Numbered from the stretch's first letter, positions 45,724-54,603 are shown. The stretch: DNA of 64,000 bases from Thiemannella venezuelensis (GCF_014203605.1 NZ_JACHJJ010000016.1:124001-188000); one strand, 5' to 3'. Notes: generated by a model from the letters alone, not told the origin. Numbers and translations: made by a program.

Positions 45724-46259
45724 GATCTACCACCTTTCCAGTCTTTTGGGAGAAACTTAGTCGAGAAGAAGCCGGGAGAAGAAGCGGTCCCTGACGATGA
45801 GCGCATCGATCGGTGGATTTGTGCCACACTGTCCTGTGTCGGCTCCGGTCGGCTTCATTGTTCGACGGCGCAAGGACGCTGAGCTCGAGTCGGCCATCTA
45901 CCGCACCTGCGCCGGACAGGGCTATGGCACAGAGCCGGCATCTCCGGTCCTGCCAACAGCGCGCTCTGTGGCTGACAGCCCTACCTCCTTGCTGACCGAC
46001 GAACCCGATCGTGAGAGTACCCGGCCGATGCCCACTCAGCTAGAGAGGGACGGGAAGCGTTCCGCGTTGCCGCCAACTTCAGGTTGACTCAACAAGGTCG
46101 ATAGCGAATTATCTTTGATTCACAGCTATCGGAAATCACTTGTCCAGGATACTCGTTAAACGGCATGAATCATCAATTATGAGATATGGGTGGCGAGCCT
46201 GTCGGCTCGGCAGGGCAGTGACGCCAGGCTCAAGTGTGATGAGCATGAAGTGAAGGACA
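45724..46259. other. 536-bp gap between the Z1 operon and vsr
   Basis: The Z1-operon promoter must lie here, near 45724-45860. CACACTGTCCTGTGTC (45824-45840) has short inverted ACAC/GTGT arms and could be a controller site. The half nearer vsr (46092-46259) is AT-rich with GATAGC/GCTATC arms around 46099-46130. A 96-codon rightward frame in the first half has no ribosome-binding site or recognisable protein character. No other gene seen. Confidence 0.5.
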
Positions 46260-46691
46260 TCATGCTTTGAACAACTCTCGTCGCTCTCGCACAACGGCGA
46301 CGATGGTCTTAACTGCCTCGGCCGGGTCTTCGTGCTCCCATACACGGACAGGCATCCAGCCGGCGTCGGTCAACTTGCGGTCGGTGTCCTGATCGCGTTC
46401 CCGATTGCGTGTGATCTTCTCGCGCCAGAAGTCCGCGTTTGTTTTGGGCCATGTTGCATGCTCGGGGCAGCCGTGCCAGTAGCATCCATCCACGAAGACA
46501 GCCACGCGCGCAGGCCCGAACACGATATCGGCCTCGCGGTTCAGGTCGGGTATGGGCCGCCGGTGCACCCGGAAGCGGAGACCCGCGTGGTGAAGCTTCT
46601 TGCGGATTAATATTTCAATCTGCGTGTTGCGGCTGCGCTGGCGGCTCATTCGGCTACTTGTTGCAGGAGTGGTGGTCAATGGTTGCGTCAA
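46260..46691 (-). CDS. vsr: Very short patch repair endonuclease (Vsr)
   Basis: The 143-residue protein carries the full Vsr signature: MSRQRSRNTQIE at the start of the domain, catalytic Asp55 in EADIVFGPARVAVF, and FVDGCYWHGCPEHATWPKTN with the catalytic His and Zn-ligand residues, then DFWREKITRNRERDQ. Vsr nicks at T:G mismatches made by 5-methylcytosine deamination. The TTG start (46691), with AAGGA upstream, gives the N-terminal extension usual in actinobacterial Vsr; an ATG at 46649 is the alternative. It serves the operon's C5 methyltransferase. Confidence 0.95.
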   Translation of the reverse strand: MTQPLTTTPATSSRMSRQRSRNTQIEILIRKKLHHAGLRFRVHRRPIPDLNREADIVFGPARVAVFVDGCYWHGCPEHATWPKTNADFWREKITRNRERDQDTDRKLTDAGWMPVRVWEHEDPAEAVKTIVAVVRERRELFKA

Positions 46692-46740
46692 AGCTTGCTT
46701 TCCTTCAAAATTTAATACATATAGTCCTCTGCCTTGCGCA

Positions 46741-46770
46741 GTGCTATGTGTATTTCCGTGTTCCTGTCAA
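46741..46770 (-). promoter_or_regulatory. Candidate vsr promoter
   Basis: On the minus strand TTGACA (46765-46770) is followed after 18 bases by TAGCAC (46741-46746), a passable actinobacterial -10, about 50 bp before the TTG start of vsr. The surroundings are AT-rich. The -35 is perfect; the -10 is weak. Confidence 0.4.
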
Positions 46771-46777
46771 TCTGAGC

Positions 46778-47279
46778 TCAGGCTGATCTTCCAATGTGCA
46801 TCTCGTTGATGTTGTCGAATCGGGCTTCGGAGTAGTCGAACCCGAGGAGGGACGCGGCCCGGAGGACCGTCTCTTCGTCCGGCTCTTCGATTTCGATGGA
46901 GGTCGGCAGGTCGGGCCAGGTGTCGATGTCGAAGGCGATGTCGTCCAGACCCCAATCCTTGCGGTAGTTCGCTAGTAGCGAGCTTCGCGCAGGCCGAGGT
47001 GGTGGAGCACCTCGGCCATGGCGTGCAGGTCGCTGACCTCTGCCTCGATCTCGGTGGTGCCGTCGATGACGGTGGTGTTCGTGACCTGCTTAAGCGTGAG
47101 GGTCGAGGAGTCCCCTCGTCGCGCAGGCGGACACCGGCCGCTGCTGAAGGTGTCGCTCTTGAAGATGCTGCGGGTGAGGAGGATGCGGGGGAAGGCCTGG
47201 ACGGTGCCCAGAGCGGTCAACCTGGCCCGGAGGTCGCGCCGTGGACGAACAGGATCGTGGCCTCATACTCGTGCTTCAT
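46778..47279 (-). pseudogene. Frameshifted CYTH / class IV adenylate cyclase-like gene
   Basis: Reading across frames gives MKHEYEATILFVHGA, RARLTALGTVQAFPRILLTR, VRLRDEG, STLTLKQVTNTTVIDG, TEIEAEVSDLHAMAEVLHHL, then NYRKDWGLDDIAFDIDTWPD and IEIEEPDEETVLRAA. This is the order of a CYTH-domain protein (ExExK-type start, then E-x-E strands). At least three frame changes and two in-frame stops separate the pieces. It lies at the edge of the defence island, consistent with insertion-associated decay. Confidence 0.8.
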
Positions 47280-47463
47280 GGTGTCCTTCTTCCCCCCGGG
47301 GCCCGGGTCGCTCCGGCGTTCGGGCTGCGAGGAGTAGACCCGTACGGTGAGTGTGGTCGTGGATCCTGCCGACGTGGGCCCGCTCGGCGAACTCACCCGT
47401 CCTCAACGTCGGCAGAATGGGGTCGCCTCCTATGCGTGGGCTGAAGACTACGAGGATGATCAC

Positions 47464-47862
47464 ATGGAGTTGAACGGACGACCGGTCACACCTGACGAGC
47501 TCAGCGCGCTCGGGCTGTACAACTACGGGCACCTCACCTCGATGCGGGTGGAGGAGGGTGGACAGGTCTGCGGCCTCTCCCTGCGCCTGGACAGGCTCCT
47601 CCACGACTGCCGGACCCTCCACGGCGTCGACCTCGACCTGGTACGGCGCTTCACCCGGCGCGCCGTCACGGCGGCGACGCTTCCCCGGATCGTGCACCGT
47701 GTTCGATCCGGCGCTCGACCTGGCCCGTCCGGGGCCGACGCGCACCTGGGCATCCTGGTCTCCAACCGGCCGACGTCGACCGGGGCTTTGCCTCCGTTGA
47801 AAGGGGAAAGGGCATCCGCGGGATCGGTCACGGATCTGGACGGCCCGGTACGGGCCCGGTGA
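47464..47862 (+). pseudogene. Truncated, frameshifted class IV aminotransferase
   Basis: The N-terminus (MELNGRPVTPDELSALGLYN, then YGHLTSMRVEEGGQVCGLSL, HLDRL-like LRLDRLLHDCRTLHGVDL) matches BCAT/ADC-lyase-fold proteins. After about 65 residues the family sequence jumps frame: FDPALDLARPG is in one frame and ADAHLGILVSNRP in another. The PLP-lysine region is missing. It is decayed and truncated. Confidence 0.75.
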
Positions 47863-47879
47863 ACGTTCGGGTCGATGCC

Positions 47880-48440
47880 TCAGACGGTGACGGGCCGGTA
47901 GGAATGCAGGACGTTGCCGGAGCCGAAGGTCCTGGTCTTGAGCAGTTTCAGGTCGATCCTGCTGGTCGTGTCCCCGAAGAGTGGGGCGCCGCCCCCGAGG
48001 ATGACTGGATTCATCATGATCCTCAGTTCGTCGAGGAGTCCCATCTGCAGAACGCTCGCAGTCAGGTTGGAACTGCCGAGGATGGCGATGTCCTTGCCGG
48101 GCTCCTGCTTGAGCCTCGTAAGCTCCCGGGCGGCGTCACGGCTGATGATTCGTGTGTTGGCCCACTCGGTCCGGTCGAGCGTTCGCGAGACGACGATCTT
48201 GTCTGTGCCGTTCATCCGCTCCGCGACCGCGGGGTCGGCCTTCTTCCCCGCCGGGGTCGGCCAGAACTCCGCCATCATCTGGTAGGTAAGGCGTCCGAAC
48301 ATGAGCGTGCCGGCCTCGTCGAGCTGGCCCAGAGAGAACTCGTTGAACTCCTCATCGGTGTTGTGCCAGCTGAGGTCATGGTCTCGGCCCTCGAAGTACC
48401 CGTCCAGTGTCACCATCATGAACGAGAAGATCTTTCTCAT
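47880..48440 (-). CDS. Dihydrofolate reductase-like (RibD C-terminal) protein
   Basis: The 186-residue protein has the DHFR/RibD_C fold. MRKIFSFMMVTLDGYFEGRD opens the first strand, and LMFGRLTYQMMAEFWPT and ILGSSNLTASVLQMGLLDEL follow the family pattern. GGAGG lies eight bases before the ATG. These small NADPH reductases are widespread in actinomycetes with unknown substrates, and only distantly related to folate DHFR. Confidence 0.88.
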   Translation of the reverse strand: MRKIFSFMMVTLDGYFEGRDHDLSWHNTDEEFNEFSLGQLDEAGTLMFGRLTYQMMAEFWPTPAGKKADPAVAERMNGTDKIVVSRTLDRTEWANTRIISRDAARELTRLKQEPGKDIAILGSSNLTASVLQMGLLDELRIMMNPVILGGGAPLFGDTTSRIDLKLLKTRTFGSGNVLHSYRPVTV

Positions 48441-48605
48441 GGATGCCTCCGGAGATTGTCCTGCGACCACTGTTGATCACCGGGGGCGCCGATGGCAAAC
48501 GAAGGAGCCCGGCACCGCGCCCGGCGCGACCATCATGAGGTACTTCGTGGCCGCCGGCCCAGGCCTCGGCTCCGAGGAGGCCCCGGACGGCCGCCGGGAG
48601 GAGGG

Positions 48606-49238
48606 TCAGGCCGCGGCCCGGCGGTGGCACCAGGTGAGCAGGGTGACGGTGCCGTCGCCGCGATCCCGGACGACGGGCTCGTCGTCGGTGAGACGGAAAC
48701 CGGCGGCCCGCGCGACCGCGGCGCTGGCCTCGTTGCCCGGGGCGATCCGCAGGAGCACGCGGCTCATCGCCAGGGTGTCGTACGCGTAGCCGGTCATCAG
48801 CCGTACGGCCCGTGCCGCCAGCCCCTGTCCCCGGTGCTCGGCGCCGATCACGTAGCCGAGCTCCGCGTCGGGGTCCGCGGCGGAGGTGCGGAAGAGCAGG
48901 ACCTCCCCGCGGGGACTCCCGTCCTCCCCGGCGATCGCCAGATGGATGCGGAGACCGGCGGCGCGCCCCTCGCGTCCCCTGGCCAGGTACGCCTGCGCGG
49001 CCTCGAACGTGAAGGGGGAGCGGAGCGGGGTCCAGCGGTCGACCTGGGGTTCGTCGAAGAGCCGGACCATCGCGGGCAGGTCCTCGTCGGTCCACTCGCG
49101 AAGACGGATACCGGGTCCCGAGAGGCTGATCCCGGGGGCGAAGACGGTGTGGGAAGCGTCCGATGTCGTCACCCGGACCATTCTGCTCCCCGGAACCGGA
49201 GCGAGCGGCACGGCCCGGGTCATGCGGGGCCGGGTCAT
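48606..49238 (-). CDS. GNAT-family N-acetyltransferase
   Basis: The 210-residue protein is RimJ/RimL-like: IRLREWTDEDLPAMVRLFDE, an acetyl-CoA loop at YVIGAEHRGQGLAARAVRL, and RVLLRIAPGNEASAAVARAAGF. The start overlaps the stop of the upstream small gene by four bases. A shorter start at MVRVTTSD is possible. The substrate is unknown; protein N-terminal or antibiotic acetylation are both possible for this branch. Confidence 0.88.
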   Translation of the reverse strand: MTRPRMTRAVPLAPVPGSRMVRVTTSDASHTVFAPGISLSGPGIRLREWTDEDLPAMVRLFDEPQVDRWTPLRSPFTFEAAQAYLARGREGRAAGLRIHLAIAGEDGSPRGEVLLFRTSAADPDAELGYVIGAEHRGQGLAARAVRLMTGYAYDTLAMSRVLLRIAPGNEASAAVARAAGFRLTDDEPVVRDRGDGTVTLLTWCHRRAAA

Positions 49239-49567
49239 TCGGGGGCGGGCGGGGGAGCGGCGTCGGGGTCCGGCTCCGGACCGGCCAGGGAGAGCCGGCG
49301 GATGCGTTCCTCAGCGCCCAGTATCCGCAGCGTCCGCACCAGGGGCTCCCGGTGGATCTCCTTCTCTGCCCGGTCGTACATCGAGGTGAGCGCGTCGCGC
49401 AGCCCGGCCGCCTCCGTCACCAGCGCCTGCGCGGCGTTGACACCGGCGTAGGTGTACTCGGCGGAGGCCGGGTTGATCCGGCCCAGGAGTTCGAGAACCT
49501 TCAGGTAGTGGTGGAGGAAGTCCTGCTCGGCCCGGGTCAGGGCCGGAAGCGGTCGTTCGGGCTGCAT
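49235..49567 (-). CDS. Conserved-looking helical hypothetical protein
   Basis: The 110-residue, mostly helical protein (RAEQDFLHHYLKVLELLGRI; ALVTEAAGLRDALTSMYDRA) ends in a Pro-rich acidic tail. It is coupled to the GNAT gene by an ATGA overlap. No domain recognised. Confidence 0.7.
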   Translation of the reverse strand: MQPERPLPALTRAEQDFLHHYLKVLELLGRINPASAEYTYAGVNAAQALVTEAAGLRDALTSMYDRAEKEIHREPLVRTLRILGAEERIRRLSLAGPEPDPDAAPPPAPE

Positions 49568-49683
49568 CGGCTGGTCACCCCTGGGATCGGCTCCGGGCGT
49601 CGGCGTCCAGGCTACCGATCATGTGAACGGGCGGCCGGGCAGGGCTCCGCCGCGCCGCGGGCGCGGAGATCCGGCGGCCCCGC

Positions 49684-50589
49684 TCAGCCCGGCGCCGGGG
49701 CGAGGACGTCGCGCAGGGCCCGTACGGCGGCGCGGACGGCGGGGATCTGGTCGGCCTCGCGGGGATGGACCAGGTGCAGGCTCCGCGGGCGGAGTCCGGG
49801 CACCGGGCGGACGGCGACGCCGGGGGCGGTGAAGGCGTCGAGGGCGAGCCGGGGCAGCAGCCCGATCCCCAGGCCCCGGGCGATCAGCGCCTGGGTGACC
49901 ACGTAGTCGTCGGTGCCGTGCCGTACGTCGGGGACGAACCCGGCTTCCTCGCAGGTCCGGCGGAGGTTCGCCGCGCACCGCTCGCAGCCCGCGATCCACT
50001 TCTCCGCCGCCAGCGAGCGCAGCTCCACCGGCGGACCGGTGGACACGGCCTGCGGGTGGGAGTCCGGCAGGACCAGCAGGACCGCGTCCTCGCCCGCGGC
50101 CTCCCGGACCAGGCCGGGATGATCGTCCGGCTCCTGCCCGGGGTGGGAGAACGTCACGGCCAGGTCCGCCTCCCCGGCGGCCAGCAGGGCGAGCGCCTCG
50201 GGCGGCTCGGCCTCGCGGAGCCGTACGTCCACCCCGGGATGGCGCTCGCCCAGCAGGCTCATGGCGGCCGGGACGACCGCAGCGCTGGCCGAGGGGAAGG
50301 CGGCCAGCCGTACGGTGCCCTGCCGGAGCTGGGCCAGGGCGGCCAGGTCGTCGTCGGCGGCGTGCAGCCGGACGGCGACGGCGTCGGCGTGGCGGAGCAG
50401 GACCTCGCCCGCCTCGGTGAGCCGGACGCCGCGCGGGCGGCGCACCACCAGCGCCACCCCCGCCCGCCGCTCCAGGTGGCGCAGGTGCTGGCTGACCGCG
50501 GGCTGGGTCCAGCCGAGGGAGCGGGCCGCGCCCGCGATCGACCCGGCGCGGGCGACCTCCCGGAAGACGAGCAGGCGGTGGGGGTCCAT
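49684..50589 (-). CDS. LysR-family transcriptional regulator
   Basis: The 301-residue protein has an N-terminal HTH (RLLVFREVARAGSIAGAARS, then LGWTQPAVSQHLRHLERRAG) and a periplasmic-binding-like effector domain. A pair of Cys (GCERCAANL) in the effector domain is unusual. It is divergent from the Asp/Glu racemase gene; a CTTGGG/CCCAAG inverted repeat (50603-50619) lies just upstream of its start. It probably senses an amino-acid-related ligand and controls the racemase. Confidence 0.92.
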   Translation of the reverse strand: MDPHRLLVFREVARAGSIAGAARSLGWTQPAVSQHLRHLERRAGVALVVRRPRGVRLTEAGEVLLRHADAVAVRLHAADDDLAALAQLRQGTVRLAAFPSASAAVVPAAMSLLGERHPGVDVRLREAEPPEALALLAAGEADLAVTFSHPGQEPDDHPGLVREAAGEDAVLLVLPDSHPQAVSTGPPVELRSLAAEKWIAGCERCAANLRRTCEEAGFVPDVRHGTDDYVVTQALIARGLGIGLLPRLALDAFTAPGVAVRPVPGLRPRSLHLVHPREADQIPAVRAAVRALRDVLAPAPG

Positions 50590-50602
50590 GCCATAAGTAT
50601 GG

Positions 50603-50619
50603 CTTGGGGGTCGCCCAAG
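50603..50619. promoter_or_regulatory. Inverted repeat in the LysR/racemase divergent region
   Basis: CTTGGG (50603-50608) and CCCAAG (50614-50619) flank a 5-bp centre in the 76-bp space between the divergent starts. This position and size fit a LysR-type binding site. Confidence 0.5.
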
Positions 50620-50665
50620 AAAGCCAGGTCTACCTAGGCGCCGCCGGAGGCGGCAGGCTGCCTGC

Positions 50666-51388
50666 ATGACACGAACCATCGGCCTGATCGGCGGCATGAG
50701 CTGGGAGTCGTCGGCGGAGTACTACCGCCTGCTCAACGAGGAGGTCCGCCGCCGCCTGGGCGGCCACCACTGCGCCCGGAGCCTGATGCTGACCGTGGAC
50801 TTCGCCGAGGTCGAGGCCATGCAGCGCGCGGGTGACTGGGCGGCGGCCGGGCGGCTGCTCGCCGGGGCGGCCGGGACCCTCGAAGCCGGCGGAGCGGAGA
50901 TGGTCCTGCTCTGCACCAACACCATGCACCGGGTCGCGGAGGAGATCGAGGCCGTGCTCACGGTGCCGTTCGTGCACCTCGTCGACGCGACGGCGGAGCG
51001 GATCACCGCCGCCGGGGTCACGACCGCGGGCCTGCTGGGCACCCGCTTCACCATGGAGATGGACTTCTACCGCGACCGGATGCGCCGCCACGGGATCGAG
51101 GTCGTCGTCCCCGACGAGCCCGGCCGCACCCTGGTGCACGACGTCATCTACCGGGAGCTGACCCGCAACCGGATCGAGGAGTCCTCCCGCCAGGCGTACC
51201 GGCGGGTCATCGCGGACCTGGCCGCCCGCGGAGCCGAGGGGGTGATCCTCGGCTGCACCGAGATCACCCTGCTCGTCGGCCCGCAGGACAGCCCGGTCCC
51301 GGTCTTCGACTCCACCCGCATCCACGTCGAGCGCGCCGTGGACCTGGCCCTGGCCGGCACGGCGGAGCTCAGTGGGTCGGGTCGATGA
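50666..51388 (+). CDS. Aspartate/glutamate racemase family protein
   Basis: The 240-residue PLP-independent racemase has IGLIGGMSWESSAEYYRLLN at the start, catalytic Cys in LLCTNTMH and Cys in ILGCTEITLLV. It interconverts D and L amino acids, or acts as a related hydantoin/maleate-type isomerase. The 3' end overlaps the convergent VOC gene by 20 bp. Confidence 0.92.
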   Translation: MTRTIGLIGGMSWESSAEYYRLLNEEVRRRLGGHHCARSLMLTVDFAEVEAMQRAGDWAAAGRLLAGAAGTLEAGGAEMVLLCTNTMHRVAEEIEAVLTVPFVHLVDATAERITAAGVTTAGLLGTRFTMEMDFYRDRMRRHGIEVVVPDEPGRTLVHDVIYRELTRNRIEESSRQAYRRVIADLAARGAEGVILGCTEITLLVGPQDSPVPVFDSTRIHVERAVDLALAGTAELSGSGR

Positions 51389-51740
51389 CGCAGAAGCGGT
51401 TGCCGTCGGGGTCGGCCAGGACCACGAAGTCGGGGTCCTCGGGGTAGAGGTCCCAGTCGACCCTGACGGCGCCGAGGGAGACCAGCCGCTCGACCTCGGC
51501 GGCCTGGTCGGCGGTGTCGCGGGCGTAGAGGTCGAGGTGGACGCGCGGGTGCTCCTGGACGGGGGAGACGCTGAGGCCGAGCGCGAGCGCGACCCCGGGG
51601 CCGCCGCCGGCCGGTTCGAGCACGGCCCAGTCGTCGCGCGTCTCGTTCTCGCGCGGGACGTAGCCCAGCGCCCGGGTCCAGAACCCGACCGCGCGCCGTA
51701 CGTCCTCGACGCCCAGCACGACCGTCCTGATCTCCAGCAT
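51369..51740 (-). CDS. VOC-family protein (bleomycin-resistance/glyoxalase fold)
   Basis: The 123-residue protein is a single VOC domain pair: IRTVVLGVEDVRRAVGFWTR, ALGYVPR, then VHLDLYARDTADQAAEVERL and the family ending LADPDGNRFCVID. The ligand or metal use is unknown. Confidence 0.87.
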   Translation of the reverse strand: MLEIRTVVLGVEDVRRAVGFWTRALGYVPRENETRDDWAVLEPAGGGPGVALALGLSVSPVQEHPRVHLDLYARDTADQAAEVERLVSLGAVRVDWDLYPEDPDFVVLADPDGNRFCVIDPTH

Positions 51741-51842
51741 GCGCCGATTCTGGCAGACGGGCGGCCGGGGCCGGGCCGCGCCACCGGCCGGGAGGCGGGC
51801 CCGTTCCGGCGGGCGACGGCGTACGGCGCGCGGGCCGGCCGG

Positions 51843-52814
51843 TCAGCGGGCGTGCCAGGCGGCCAGGATCCCGGCCTCCCTCTCCGGGGTGATCGTGGTC
51901 TCGACGGAGAAGTCCGCCTCGGCGGCGCGGATCTCGCGGACCGACTGCGCGAGCGGGCGCGGGCTCAGCCCGGCGGCGTAGGCGGCGGACGGGTCGGCGG
52001 TGTTGATCCCGGTGCTCTCGCCGTCCTCGCCCCAGAGGGGCAGCGAGCGGCCGTCCTGGCCCGCCGCGCGCAGGAAGTCCCCGTCCACCCAGGTCAGGGT
52101 GGTCCCGGCCGGTGCGACCTCGGCCGCGACCGCCTCCAGCATGTCCCCGAAGGTGAACGGCGGGCGCGGGCTGACCGCGTGGAAGACGCCGCCGCTCGCC
52201 TTCTCCGCCATGGCGACGGTCCAGGAGGCCATGTCGCGCCCGTCGATCACCTGGATCGGGGCCGACGGGTCGCCGGGGGCGAGGACCTCGCCGCCGCGGG
52301 CGATCCGGTTCACCCAGTAGGTGAAGCGGCCGGTGTAGTCGTGGGGCCCGATCACGTAGGTCGGGCGGACGACCAGCGTGCCGGGGCCGAACCGCCCGGT
52401 CGCCGCCCGCTCGCACAGCACCTTCAGCGGCCCGTAGGTCGCGCCGGTCACCGTCTCGGGGACCGGGCCGGAGGAGTCGACGAGCGGGGACTCCTCGGTG
52501 AAGCCCGGCGCCTCGGGGACGGCGTAGACGGCCGTGGTGGAGACGAAGACGTACTGGCCGGCGGTGACCGCGCCGGCCAGCGCCTCGACCTGGGACGGCA
52601 GGTAGGCGCTGACGTCGATCACCGTGTCCCACTCCGCGCCGCGCAGGATCTCCAGGCCGGTGTCGCGGTCGGCGATCAGGTGCTCCGCCTCGGGGAACAG
52701 GCCGGGGCCGGTCCGCCCCCGGTGGAGGAGGGAGACCTCGTGCCCGGCCGCGAGCGCGGCCTCGGTGATGTGCCGGCCGACGAACCGGGTGCCGCCGATG
52801 ATCAAGATACGCAT
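51843..52814 (-). CDS. NAD-dependent epimerase/reductase-like SDR
   Basis: The 323-residue extended SDR has MRILIIGGTRFVGRHITEAA with the GxxGxxG loop. The catalytic Tyr lies in GATYGPLKVLCERAA (YxxxK). The start at MRIL follows GGAAGG by nine bases; MSGMRIL is an alternative. It could act on a nucleotide sugar or reduce a small carbonyl compound; the fold alone does not tell. Confidence 0.87.
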   Translation of the reverse strand: MRILIIGGTRFVGRHITEAALAAGHEVSLLHRGRTGPGLFPEAEHLIADRDTGLEILRGAEWDTVIDVSAYLPSQVEALAGAVTAGQYVFVSTTAVYAVPEAPGFTEESPLVDSSGPVPETVTGATYGPLKVLCERAATGRFGPGTLVVRPTYVIGPHDYTGRFTYWVNRIARGGEVLAPGDPSAPIQVIDGRDMASWTVAMAEKASGGVFHAVSPRPPFTFGDMLEAVAAEVAPAGTTLTWVDGDFLRAAGQDGRSLPLWGEDGESTGINTADPSAAYAAGLSPRPLAQSVREIRAAEADFSVETTITPEREAGILAAWHAR

Positions 52815-52840
52815 ACCGGACATCCTTCCCTACATCGGCT

Positions 52841-53422
52841 ATGTTCTCGCCCGTGACGAGGAACTGGAAGGTCCTCCTGATCGCGGGCGCGTCGGGGACC
52901 GGGAAGAGCCGGGTGAGCTACCCGCTGGCACGGCACTACGGCGTCCCGATCGTCGAGGTGGACGACATCGTCGAGGCGCTCCAGGCGATGACCACCCCCG
53001 AGCAGCAGCCGCTGCTGCACCACTGGCGGACCCGTCCCGAGGACGCGGACCTGCCGGCGGACGAGATCGCCGCGCTGCAGGCCGCCGTCGCCGAGGCGCT
53101 CGTCCCGGCGGTGGAGGCGGTCGTGGCCAACCACCTGGAGACCGGCACCCCGGCGGTCGTCGAGGGGGACTACCTCCTGCCGCGCCTGGCCGTACGGGAG
53201 GGCGTGGCGGGGATCGTCCTGCACGAGCCGGACCCGGAGCAGCTCGTGGAGAACTACCTCCGCCGCGAGCCCGGCGCAGGGGAGCAGCGCGGGCGGGCCG
53301 TGGCGAGCGCCCGCTACGGGGACTGGCTCGCCGAGCGGGCCGGGGAGGCCGGCGTCCCCGTGGTCGCCGCGCGGCCCTGGGACGACTCCGTCCGGCGGAT
53401 AATCGACGTGCTGGGCGGCTGA
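52841..53422 (+). CDS. P-loop small-molecule kinase-like protein
   Basis: The 193-residue protein has Walker A LLIAGASGTGKSRVSYPLAR near the N-terminus and a 2-phosphoglycerate- or chloramphenicol-kinase-like layout (VEVDDIVEALQAM; VVEGDYLLPRLAV). No ribosome-binding site precedes the ATG, so a leaderless transcript or the GTG at 52853 are options. Substrate unknown. Confidence 0.8.
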   Translation: MFSPVTRNWKVLLIAGASGTGKSRVSYPLARHYGVPIVEVDDIVEALQAMTTPEQQPLLHHWRTRPEDADLPADEIAALQAAVAEALVPAVEAVVANHLETGTPAVVEGDYLLPRLAVREGVAGIVLHEPDPEQLVENYLRREPGAGEQRGRAVASARYGDWLAERAGEAGVPVVAARPWDDSVRRIIDVLGG

Positions 53423-53517
53423 GCCGGGCTCATCTCATTTGGGTGGATGCCCGTCCCGGCAATATCGGCAGAGGGTACTTTGGAAGCATCGGTTCGGCTA
53501 TTCACGAGGCGGTCAGC

Positions 53518-54510
53518 GTGACGATTCAGCCAGAGGCGGGGCCGTACGGCCCGTCTCGGAGCGCGCCCGCCGAGCCGTTCACGCATCCCGCCTTCTTCTA
53601 CCGGGGCGCCGCCGACTACCTGGCGGGCACGACCCGGTTCGTCCGGGACGGCCTGGCGGCGGGAGAGCCCGTCGCGGTGGCCGTGCCCCGGGGCAACCTG
53701 GAGCTGATCCGCGGCGAGCTCGGCGAGGACGCGGCGGAGGTGAGCCTGCTCGACATGGGCGAGGCCGGGCGCAACCCCGGGCGGATCATCGCCAACGTGC
53801 TGCGGGCCTTCGCCGACCTCCATCCGGACGTCCACGTGCGGATCATCGGCGAGCCGATCTGGCCGGGCCGCTCGGCGGCGGAGTACCCCGCCTGCCTCCA
53901 GCACGAGGCGCTGATCAACGCGGCCTTCGCCGGCCGGGACGTCACGATCCTGTGCCCCTACGACCTCGACGGCCTGGACCCCGCGGTCATCAAGGACGCC
54001 GAGCGGACCCATCCCGTGCTCATGGACGGCTCCGGCACCCGCCCCAGCCCCGGCTACGCGCTGGAGAGCGTCCTGCGGGAGTGCAACGTGCCGCTGCCCG
54101 CCCCGCCCGGCGCCGCCGCGATGAGCTACGGCGACGGCTTCTGCGACGACCCGCTGGGCCGGGCCCGCGCCTTCGCCGTCGAGCACGCCGCCCGCATCGG
54201 CCTGGCCGGAGAGCGCCTGGAGGACCTGCGGCTGGTCGCCAGCGAGCTGGCCGCCAACAGCCTCGACCACGGCGGCGGCTCGGGGAGCCTGCGGATCTGG
54301 TCCGAGGACGGCCAGGTGGTCATGTCCGTCAGCGACGCCGGCCACATCACCGACCGGCTCGCCGGACGCCACCCCGCCGATCCCCGGCAGCTCGGCTCGC
54401 GCGGGCTGCTCGTCACCCATCTCCTCGGCGACCTGGTCCGCGTGCACACCGGCCCGCAGGGCACCACCATCCGGGTCCACTTCGACGTCGGCGGCCCCGC
54501 CGGCGCCTGA
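53518..54510 (+). CDS. MEDS-domain plus GHKL ATPase regulator (RsbA-like)
   Basis: The 330-residue protein starts at GTG with GAGGCGG upstream. The N-terminal MEDS sensory domain (HPAFFYRGAADYLAGTTRFV; HVRIIGEPIWPGRS) is fused to a HATPase_c domain (LVASELAANSLDHGGG; VSDAGHITDRLAG; GSRGLLVTHLLGDLVRVH). Such proteins are anti-sigma regulators that link a sensed ligand or DcmR-type signal to SigB-like stress sigma factors. No sigma gene is adjacent. Confidence 0.87.
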   Translation: MTIQPEAGPYGPSRSAPAEPFTHPAFFYRGAADYLAGTTRFVRDGLAAGEPVAVAVPRGNLELIRGELGEDAAEVSLLDMGEAGRNPGRIIANVLRAFADLHPDVHVRIIGEPIWPGRSAAEYPACLQHEALINAAFAGRDVTILCPYDLDGLDPAVIKDAERTHPVLMDGSGTRPSPGYALESVLRECNVPLPAPPGAAAMSYGDGFCDDPLGRARAFAVEHAARIGLAGERLEDLRLVASELAANSLDHGGGSGSLRIWSEDGQVVMSVSDAGHITDRLAGRHPADPRQLGSRGLLVTHLLGDLVRVHTGPQGTTIRVHFDVGGPAGA

Positions 54511-54603
54511 CCGGAACCGCCCCGGCGGCGGCGTCCGGGACGGGCCCCCGCCTCGGGTCCCGCGCTCTCCGGCGGCCCCGCCGTACGGCCGCCGCGGGCC
54601 GGC

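Noticed and set aside
45797-46087. Rightward 96-codon frame between Z1 and vsr
   Set aside because: No ribosome-binding site, no hydrophobic or domain pattern, and it sits where the operon promoter should be.
46767-46955. Leftward 62-codon frame near vsr
   Set aside because: It is an out-of-frame reading of the CYTH pseudogene and is Arg/His-rich.
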